A stretch of 64,000 bases of DNA from assembly GCF_007747445.1 (NCBI RefSeq), contig NZ_CP036425.1:3208175-3272174 (forward strand), in the 5' to 3' direction. The DNA comes from Poriferisphaera corsica. Its GTDB lineage: Bacteria; Planctomycetota; Phycisphaerae; Phycisphaerales; Phycisphaeraceae. The notes beneath the pieces were generated by a model. That model ran no database searches, was not told where the DNA came from, and saw only the letters and a program-made list of their open reading frames with translations. Below are positions 58,399-64,000 of this stretch, in pieces. Every line of letters begins with the position of its first letter. Position 1 is the first letter of the stretch. Made by a program: the position numbers and the translations under genes.

Positions 58399-58860
58399 TG
58401 AGAAGGCTCGATAGCGGCGAGGGGCTCCGATATGAATATGATCGCGTAAGCGGGGCTCAAGACCGTAATTAGCGTGAAATATATGTCACTATAGGCCGTT
58501 GTGAGGGTTAAAAGAAAGCGACTGATGTGACAGCACTATGATAATCGGTATCGGACATGAAAAACAGGGTGAAAAGTTTGGGGTCTTGATCAGAAAAATA
58601 TTGGCGAAAACAAAGGTTAAGTGATTGGAGATAGGGGGTTGAGGGAAAGGAGGATGTGGGATGGGCTAAAGGACTTTACAAGGGGGCTGGGCGCTGCAAT
58701 ACTTTTAGAGTGTCGCTCGTCATTACTCACGCATTGACTGGTTGGTCGATTGCGGAGAACGAAATGTTATTCGTGGGTTGGCTGCTTAAATTACAAATCC
58801 AGTCCAGTGAATAATGATGTAAGGCACAGTATTTATTGCCCCCGTATAAGGGAAGTTGCA
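58399..58860. other. Intergenic region upstream of the sensor kinase
   Basis: About 460 bp with no convincing gene. It should contain the kinase promoter, reading left, which I could not assign. Confidence 0.4.
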
Positions 58861-58947
58861 GGGCCGTCTGAGACTGTCATAGGTTCTTGGAATGGACTGT
58901 TTTTCTGGAAAAGGAAAGCGGATGTGGGTTCGAACCCCACACGGCCA
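58861..58947 (+). tRNA. Degenerate tRNA-Ser-like sequence (GGA anticodon loop)
   Basis: The 3' half is a perfect T-arm (GTGGG-TTCGAAC-CCCAC, 58924-58940) followed by ACGGCC, which pairs with GGCCGT at 58862-58867 for a 6-bp acceptor. Between them, GGTTC-TTGGAAT-GGACT gives a 5-bp anticodon stem (two G-U pairs) with GGA in the loop, and TTTTC-tg-GAAAA a variable-arm-like stem, as in tRNA-Ser. The D-arm is only TGA-gactg-TCA and lacks the conserved GG. No CCA; the discriminator would be A, not the serine G. Either a decayed tRNA gene or a tRNA-like RNA; I do not regard it as a normal tRNA. Confidence 0.4.
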
Positions 58948-58978
58948 ATTGCCCGGATCATCGTGCATCGTAGTATTA

Positions 58979-59020
58979 GCAGCGACATGCATGGTTTCGG
59001 CGTTTTAAAAATGTCGCTGC
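58979..59020 (+). other. Long-loop inverted repeat before the RNase Z-like gene
   Basis: GCAGCGACAT (58979-58988) and ATGTCGCTGC (59011-59020) are perfectly complementary with a 22-nt spacer. No T-run follows, so it is not a normal terminator. It ends 21 bp before the ATG of the next gene and could act as an operator or leader hairpin. Confidence 0.6.
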
Positions 59021-59041
59021 GAAAGATGTAAGGTGTTCGTG

Positions 59042-59947
59042 ATGATCCCACGTGAACCGGCGCGTAATCCGAATTTAGGCTTTCTCTATATTCCCCCGTA
59101 TCGCATTCAAGGCATCTCGATTGCTGGTGAGCAATCGGTGGTGCAGATCCCTGAGTTAGATTTGGTTTTTGATATTGGTTTGGCGCCGAGGACGGCGTTG
59201 ACGAGTAACTTTTGTGCGCTAACGCATGGGCACATGGATCATGCGGCTGGGATTGCCTATTACTATTCGCAACGATACTTCCAGGGAATGGGGGCCGGGA
59301 CGGTGGTCTGCCCGAAGGCGATTGAGCAGGCGATTCATAATGTGATGGGCGCTTGGGTGGATTTGGAAGCGCAGAAGACGCCATACAAGGTGATTGGCCT
59401 GGCTCACGAGGAAGAGGTTGAAATCAAAAACAATATCTTCCTGAAGGGATTTGAAACGCAGCATACGGTGCCTTCGCTTGGGTATACGGTGATTGAGAAG
59501 CGATCGAAGTTGCGTAGTGATTTGGTGGGCCTGCCACAGGAGCAGTTGCTTGCGATGAAGGAGAAGGGGGAAGAAATCACGCAGACATTGCATATCCCGT
59601 TGGTATGTTATACGGGTGACACGATGTGGGGTGATCATTTTGATCGTGAGGATGTACTGAACGCGAAGATCTTGATTACAGAATGTACGTTCTTGGAAGA
59701 TGATCACAAATCAAGGGCGGGCGTCGGCAAGCATTTACATCTGGACAATGTGATTGAGCTGCTTGAAAAGGCAAAATCGGATGCGGTCGTGCTTGTGCAT
59801 ACTTCGCGACGAACGCACATTGCTCAAGTGAAGAAGACGCTGAATGAACGAATTCCGCGTGAGTATCAGGACAAGCTGTTTGTATTGATGGATAACCGGA
59901 CGAACAAGCAGCGATATCAGAAGCAGTTGGAAGAGGCTGAAGATTAA
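59042..59947 (+). CDS. Metallo-beta-lactamase fold hydrolase, RNase Z-like
   Basis: A 301-residue protein from the ATG at 59042 (AAGGTG upstream). The zinc motif is ALTHGHMDHAAG (His62, His64, Asp66, His67), with the bridging Asp in VCYTGDTMWGD and a late His in VVLVHTSRRTH. Also typical are the N-terminal strand LVFDIGLAPRTALTSNF and the long insertion between them. This matches RNase Z/ElaC-like nucleases, which trim tRNA 3' trailers, but the flexible arm characteristic of true RNase Z (GP-rich) is not clear, so a related hydrolase is possible. It lies just downstream of the tRNA-like sequence. A terminator follows. Confidence 0.8.
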   Translation: MIPREPARNPNLGFLYIPPYRIQGISIAGEQSVVQIPELDLVFDIGLAPRTALTSNFCALTHGHMDHAAGIAYYYSQRYFQGMGAGTVVCPKAIEQAIHNVMGAWVDLEAQKTPYKVIGLAHEEEVEIKNNIFLKGFETQHTVPSLGYTVIEKRSKLRSDLVGLPQEQLLAMKEKGEEITQTLHIPLVCYTGDTMWGDHFDREDVLNAKILITECTFLEDDHKSRAGVGKHLHLDNVIELLEKAKSDAVVLVHTSRRTHIAQVKKTLNERIPREYQDKLFVLMDNRTNKQRYQKQLEEAED

Positions 59948-60001
59948 TAATCACAGCTCAAGAAGCATTTTTAACGCTTTACAACAATTTTAGTGATCAT
60001 G

Positions 60002-60028
60002 AAAGCCCTGCGATTGCAGGGCTTTTTC
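60002..60028 (+). terminator. Intrinsic terminator of the RNase Z-like gene
   Basis: AAAGCCCTGC-gatt-GCAGGGCTTT followed by TTC, 55 bp after the stop and 32 bp before the next start. Confidence 0.92.
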
Positions 60029-60059
60029 TTGCGTGGGTAGGGTTGGGTATAATGTTTTG

Positions 60060-60881
60060 ATGCAGGAAGATAGTTTCAGATTGGCGGTTACCAAGGGGGC
60101 AGCAGATCACTATGCGATGATTAGTGATGTGGGGGAATTGGTTGAGGATCAAGGACAGGCGGTTATCAAGGGGTTTGATGCGGTGGTTGATTGGGATAAA
60201 AACGATGAGCGGCTGATCGTTCGGTTTTTAAAGATGGACAAGAAGATGGGGGGGAAACTGGGATCACTGCAATTTGATCTGACAGGCATTGATGTGAAGT
60301 CAGGGCATGGACGATCACTAAAGCAGCCGATCGCAAAAGCGGTGGGAATTAAACGGGGAGATGCGTGGCGACCCAAGGTTCTGGACTGCACAGCGGGGCT
60401 TGGGGAAGACGGATTCCTGCTGGCTGCATTTGGGTGTGAAGTGACCCTGATCGAACAACATCCACTCGTCTATGCAATGCTTAGAGATGCAATCAATAAA
60501 GCGGGTCAAGGGGACGAAGGATTGGCTGAGATTGTTGGGCGGATGGATCTGAGGCCCGGCAATGCGATCACTACAATGCGCGAATTAGAATCCGATGCAT
60601 ATGACGTGGTGTATCTTGATCCGATGTACCCCGAGAAGAAACGTCATGTATCAGCGCGAACAAAAAAATCGATCTGGTTTTTAAGGCAGTTACTGGGACA
60701 CGATGAAGCGGATTCGGATAACACGGTTGGCCTTTTTGAACAAGCGATTGCGGTCGCAAATAAGCGGGTTGTGGTCAAACGACCAAACCATGCGCCACCA
60801 CTGATCAATGAAGCGCATAAGAAACCGGAAGCAAGCCACAAGGGCAAGTCGTTCCGGTTTGATGTGTATCCGAGACATTAG
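60060..60881 (+). CDS. rsmJ: 16S rRNA (guanine-1516-N2)-methyltransferase
   Basis: A 273-residue RsmJ-like methyltransferase that modifies G1516 of 16S rRNA. The SAM-binding motif is VLDCTAGLGEDGFLLAAFGC (about 110-130), followed by VTLIEQHPLVYAMLRDA and the catalytic VVYLDPMYPEKKR. KRVVVKRPNHAPPL lies near the C-terminus. The ATG at 60060 is preceded at only 6 nt by a perfect TATAAT (60048-60053) and no Shine-Dalgarno, so the mRNA is predicted to begin at or next to the start codon. Converges on doxX with a 10-bp gap. Confidence 0.92.
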   Translation: MQEDSFRLAVTKGAADHYAMISDVGELVEDQGQAVIKGFDAVVDWDKNDERLIVRFLKMDKKMGGKLGSLQFDLTGIDVKSGHGRSLKQPIAKAVGIKRGDAWRPKVLDCTAGLGEDGFLLAAFGCEVTLIEQHPLVYAMLRDAINKAGQGDEGLAEIVGRMDLRPGNAITTMRELESDAYDVVYLDPMYPEKKRHVSARTKKSIWFLRQLLGHDEADSDNTVGLFEQAIAVANKRVVVKRPNHAPPLINEAHKKPEASHKGKSFRFDVYPRH

Positions 60882-60891
60882 TGCAATCATA

Positions 60892-61368
60892 TTACGAACT
60901 AGAAGCCAACTCTTTTTCGTGCGTATTTACTTGACTCTTTTTATTTCGATAGAAGAGTTGGGAAAGGCTCAGACGACCTGGGCCTGTAAAACAAAGCGTG
61001 AAAGCACCGAACATGTAGAGTAGATTGAGTTCAATTTCAATGCCGCCATGTTCATTCAACGCGAAACCTCCAAGCCCATCGGTTAAATAGACAGCCATGA
61101 TCATCGTGAAGGCTAAAATTGCGGCAGCTGGTCGAATTAAAAAACCAACTATGATAAGAATAGGCGCAACGGTTTCACCAAGGTGCACACCATAGGCCAT
61201 GACACCTGGAAGGCCTTGATCAATAAGATCGAGTTTAATATCATCGATACCTCCGGAAATTTTTGAAATACCGTGAAAGAGCATCAGGATGCCAAGTGAT
61301 AAGCGTAGCATCAACAGTCCAATATCGTTTTGTAGTCGCTTCAAATCGCTTTGATTACAAACAGGCAT
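60892..61368 (-). CDS. DoxX family membrane protein
   Basis: A 158-residue inner-membrane protein with four predicted helices: LGILMLFHGISKISGGIDDI, VHLGETVAPILIIVGFLIR, AAILAFTMIMAVYL and LLYMFGAFTLCFTGPGR. The GxHGxxK-like first helix and final GPGRLSLSQLF are DoxX traits. DoxX proteins are linked to thiol redox and quinone homeostasis. AAAGGA lies 9 nt before the ATG. It is 36 bp downstream of a marR gene and is probably under its control. Confidence 0.92.
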   Translation of the reverse strand: MPVCNQSDLKRLQNDIGLLMLRLSLGILMLFHGISKISGGIDDIKLDLIDQGLPGVMAYGVHLGETVAPILIIVGFLIRPAAAILAFTMIMAVYLTDGLGGFALNEHGGIEIELNLLYMFGAFTLCFTGPGRLSLSQLFYRNKKSQVNTHEKELASSS

Positions 61369-61404
61369 AATTAAAGTTCCTTTACTGCATGATAAGTTGT
61401 TGTT

Positions 61405-61917
61405 CTATCGATTCTGAATCGTTGGTGTGATTTTGGCCAACAGTTTTAATAGCTGGATTCTTTCTTTTTTAGTTAGAGCATCGAACAATGGATCCACTTG
61501 CTTGAAGTGAGTGGGAAGGATCTTTGCGATCAATTTTCTGCCTTTACGCGAAAGTTTTATGAATGAAGATCGGCCATCACTGGGGTTCGATTCACGCTCA
61601 ATCATTTGCTGATCTTGTAGATTTTTCAACAAGCCGGTAACGGTAGCCCGGCTTGAACTTACGGTTTGGGCAATACGTGCGGGCGTCCATTGTTCATTAC
61701 TGAGTAGAAAGAGCAGCACCATGATTGCAAAGCGACCTTGCGATAAACCAAATTGGGAAAAATGAGATTCTGCGCCAAGAATGGTGAGATGAGCAAAATC
61801 CATCAAAGCTAGCTGTGTTTCAATCAACTCGGTATTAGCAGATGGGTACTGCTCCGCAATTGCAGAGATCAGTTTAGTACGTGTTTTATCCTGCGGGACA
61901 ACGGTTTGTGTGGTCAT
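61405..61917 (-). CDS. MarR family transcriptional regulator
   Basis: A 170-residue winged-helix regulator. The recognition helix and wing are at about 80-120: WTPARIAQTVSSSRATVTGL, LKNLQDQQMIERESNPSDGR and SSFIKLSRKGRKLIAKI. GAGAG lies before the ATG. A twin palindrome in its upstream region (61937-61974) is the likely operator. It probably represses itself and doxX until it binds an inducer or is oxidised. No cysteine is in the expected OhrR position, so phenolic-type ligand sensing is more likely than peroxide sensing. Confidence 0.93.
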   Translation of the reverse strand: MTTQTVVPQDKTRTKLISAIAEQYPSANTELIETQLALMDFAHLTILGAESHFSQFGLSQGRFAIMVLLFLLSNEQWTPARIAQTVSSSRATVTGLLKNLQDQQMIERESNPSDGRSSFIKLSRKGRKLIAKILPTHFKQVDPLFDALTKKERIQLLKLLAKITPTIQNR

Positions 61918-61936
61918 CGCTGACTCTCTCTTATAC

Positions 61937-61974
61937 TAGTTAGGTACCTTATTATATAGTTCGGCACCTAACTA
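61937..61974 (-). promoter_or_regulatory. Predicted MarR operator: twin palindromes
   Basis: TAGTTAGGTACC (61937-61948) and GGCACCTAACTA (61963-61974) form a 12-bp inverted repeat, 11 of 12 matching. Each half is itself part of a palindrome (AGGTACCT; AGTTCGGCACCTAACT, imperfect). A TATAAG -10-like hexamer of the leftward promoter lies just inside, at 61930-61935, so bound repressor would block RNA polymerase. Confidence 0.75.
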
Positions 61975-62054
61975 TCAATAATATTTGTTTAAAAATAGGA
62001 CGTCCGAATGCGTCAGTATTTGACTTAAAGAACATTCGACGACATACAGACATT

Positions 62055-62083
62055 AAAAAAGCCCCTGCAGTGCAGAGGCTTTT
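62055..62083 (-). terminator. Intrinsic terminator of secDF
   Basis: AAAAGCCCCTGCA-g-TGCAGAGGCTTTT is a near-perfect stem with one mismatch. On the minus strand it continues into TTTTTTA. It lies about 21 bp beyond the secDF stop. Confidence 0.88.
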
Positions 62084-62103
62084 CATGTTAGCTATGAGGT
62101 TGA

Positions 62104-64000
62104 TCAGTCAAGGACTGGTTTGCGATCATAATCGCCGTTACTGCTGCCATCAGATGACATGGGTGAGTTCTTGGATGGCTTTTGAGCACCAAGAATGAGG
62201 AGGGTTGGCGAAGCAATCGCGATGGATGAGTAGGTACCGACGACGACACCGATGATCATGGCAAAGGCAAAGCCGTGAACGCCTGAACCGCCGAGCGTGT
62301 AGAGGGTAATCACAGCGAGGAGTGTGGTTGAGGAGGTGAGGATCGTACGGCTGATCGTTTGATTGATCGAGTCGTTGATAATCTTCGGTGTGATGTATGA
62401 GAGGCGGCCCTTGTTTTCGCGGATACGGTCAAAGACAACAATCGTGTCGTTGAGTGAGTAACCGACGATGGTGAGAAGGGCTGCAATCATCGCAAGATTG
62501 ATCTTGAACGGGTCAAGTAAGAAGAGTTCAAAGATGTCTGCTTCAGAAGCGTAGAGCCAGCCACAGATAGCGACGAGGCCGAGTGTGATGGCAACGTCAT
62601 GGACGAGTGCGAAGATGGCTGCGATGCCGTAGCGGAGCGATCCGAAACGGAACCAGATATAAGCGACAACAGCGAGCAGTGAGAGCACCATCGCGACGAT
62701 CGCCTGCTGTTTCATGGTCGATGAGACCTGAGACGAGAAGTTGGTCACGCCAGTGAGGCTGGTGTCGCGCTGGAGTGCATCACGGATCAGGTTCCATTCA
62801 GTGTCAGCGAAGCCGCCTGCATCGTCGAGCGTGTCGGGGTCTTCAGCATAGTTAGGTGAACCTGCGGTGTTGGTGATGACGACGACTTCGTCGTAGACAC
62901 CTTCCTGAACCGTGCGGCTGCCCTTGGTGACATTCTTAGTGCCAACCTGATTGATGCCGATGACTTCAGCGGCACGGTGGCCGAGTGATTGATAGGCTGG
63001 CTGGAAACGCATTCGCGTGATGCGTTGTGCGATTTCTTCAGTCGTTTGCGGCTCGGACATGCCCTTGACGACAGTTGCCACGCCGCCGATGTATTCACTG
63101 ACGTTAGCTGAGACAGTCGGTTGACCAATATCAGCGCCAAGGTCAGCAGATTTGATGGCGAAGACAGGAGCCAGCGCGACGTTTTCAGCGTTAACACCGT
63201 CGAAGTCGATTGGTTTGGTTGTTTCAAGACTGTCTTCAAAAGCAATCTTAGTCAGGTCGCTGACAGCTTGTGAATCCGTCATGAGTGTTGAGATAGAGAA
63301 GGCGCTGGCAAGGGTTTGCTTATCGTCTCTTTGAGTTTGACCTTCGGTGACAACGTCGGAGTTAGCGAAGTCTTCGAAATCGAGGCCGTCTGGTTCTGAT
63401 TTATATTCGCCGGCTGCGATAGCGGCATCATATTCAGCGATCGCGTTTTCGTAGCGTGTTTTTGCTTCAGCTACGATCGGCGAAACTTTGTCTTTCAGCT
63501 CGTTGTAGATGCTTTGTTCGTCAGCAGTCGGCTGATCGCCATGCTGTATGAGGGCTGCAACGATACCGAAACTTTCAATACGTTCACGAACGGTTGAGAT
63601 CGGAAGGGTTTCACCCTCACGGAGATCGAAAGACACTTGTGTACCTGAGCGGAATTCGATGTCGAGCATCTCATTGCCTTGCTCCCAGACCATAAAGAAG
63701 CCTGCGACGATGAGGATGCAACTGATTGCGAAGAAAGCATAACGCTTGGCGACCCAATCGACGTTGGGATGGAGAATCTTCTTGAGGCCTGGCACGAGCG
63801 TTGGAAGCATCGTGATGGACTTAGCCATACGGAAGTGAAAGATCGTATCGATGATGGTACGTGTGCAGAACAGTGCGGTGAAGAGGGTCGCGATGATACC
63901 GATACCGAGTGTCACGGCGAAGCCTTTGACTTCAGCGGATGCGGTATAGCCGAGCACGAGACAGGTAATCAAGGTGGTGATATTAGCGTCAAGAATGGTC
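62104..64000 (-). CDS. secDF: Protein translocase SecDF fusion, 3' part
   Basis: Open to the right end of the window; about 630 residues of the C-terminal part are visible. They begin in the last SecD membrane region (TILDANITTLITCLVLGYTA and KGFAVTLGIGIIATLFTALF) and run into a complete SecF: VWEQGNEMLDIEFRSGTQVSF, a periplasmic region, then five helices with GSLRYGIAAIFALVHDVAIT, TIVGYSLNDTIVVFDRIREN and TLLILGA. SecDF uses proton motive force to pull exported proteins. The SecF periplasmic region is about 300 residues, roughly three times normal, with an acidic, repetitive, Asp/Ala-rich middle. Start not in the window. Confidence 0.95.
   Translation of the reverse strand, partial: TILDANITTLITCLVLGYTASAEVKGFAVTLGIGIIATLFTALFCTRTIIDTIFHFRMAKSITMLPTLVPGLKKILHPNVDWVAKRYAFFAISCILIVAGFFMVWEQGNEMLDIEFRSGTQVSFDLREGETLPISTVRERIESFGIVAALIQHGDQPTADEQSIYNELKDKVSPIVAEAKTRYENAIAEYDAAIAAGEYKSEPDGLDFEDFANSDVVTEGQTQRDDKQTLASAFSISTLMTDSQAVSDLTKIAFEDSLETTKPIDFDGVNAENVALAPVFAIKSADLGADIGQPTVSANVSEYIGGVATVVKGMSEPQTTEEIAQRITRMRFQPAYQSLGHRAAEVIGINQVGTKNVTKGSRTVQEGVYDEVVVITNTAGSPNYAEDPDTLDDAGGFADTEWNLIRDALQRDTSLTGVTNFSSQVSSTMKQQAIVAMVLSLLAVVAYIWFRFGSLRYGIAAIFALVHDVAITLGLVAICGWLYASEADIFELFLLDPFKINLAMIAALLTIVGYSLNDTIVVFDRIRENKGRLSYITPKIINDSINQTISRTILTSSTTLLAVITLYTLGGSGVHGFAFAMIIGVVVGTYSSIAIASPTLLILGAQKPSKNSPMSSDGSSNGDYDRKPVLD

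Overview
The window looks like chromosomal DNA of a mesophilic planctomycete, most likely class Phycisphaerae, at roughly 50% GC. The pointers are two prepilin-like proteins with the [20 protein letters not shown] helix and an H-X9-DG tail, two membrane proteins with a CxxCGY(D/N)LR...CPECG zinc ribbon, a squalene-cyclase-repeat/DUF4159 protein, an ECF sigma factor overlapping a very long anti-sigma-like gene, a PEP-CTERM protein with HAF-type repeats, and a fused SecDF. The species assignment is inference. No phage, IS element, integrase, CRISPR array or rRNA was seen.

Layout. 0.3-2.7 kb: ECF sigma factor and membrane anti-sigma-like partner. 2.7-10.4 kb (minus strand): comEC behind a DUF4159 protein, a cytosolic Ser/Thr kinase, an N-acetylmuramoyl-alanine amidase-like protein and a small lipoprotein. 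11.2-22 kb: a beta-barrel-like protein, proS, two zinc-ribbon membrane proteins, a CCA-adding-type nucleotidyltransferase, DedA, YggS, a GH130 enzyme and a PEP-CTERM protein. 22-32.3 kb: priA divergent from a rightward run of mutS, moaE, a DUF4149-like protein, nth, a YhfC-like membrane protein and a methyltransferase. 32.6-40.2 kb: argC, hsp20, a Cof-type HAD phosphatase, an amidohydrolase, three tandem GNAT acetyltransferases, tpx and an alpha/beta-hydrolase lipoprotein. 40.4-49 kb: cysK, a DUF1003 protein, an aldo/keto reductase, two prepilin-like proteins, tRNA-Cys(GCA) and type III glutamine synthetase. 49-64 kb: a YkgJ-type protein, hemB, a lipoprotein, an MFS transporter, a FixLJ-like two-component pair, a degenerate tRNA-like sequence, an RNase Z-like protein, rsmJ, a doxX/marR pair with a twin operator, and the 3' part of secDF.

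Most genes are housekeeping and form short operons ended by clear intrinsic terminators. No single spectacular system stands out. The most unusual signals are at sequence level: (i) G/C strand asymmetry alternates in blocks regardless of gene direction; (ii) about ten genes lack a Shine-Dalgarno and carry a -10-like hexamer 6-10 nt before the start codon, as expected for leaderless or near-leaderless mRNAs; (iii) two distant intergenic regions share TTTTGTGCGC/GCGCACAAAA motifs and one longer similar segment in opposite orientation; (iv) a tRNA-Ser-like sequence with a collapsed D-arm; (v) an endonuclease III with shifted cluster cysteines and lysine-rich tails at both ends; (vi) a SecF half with a periplasmic region about three times the usual size.

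Start sites were chosen from Shine-Dalgarno motifs, family length and signal peptides. All functions are inferred from reading the sequence; no database search was run.
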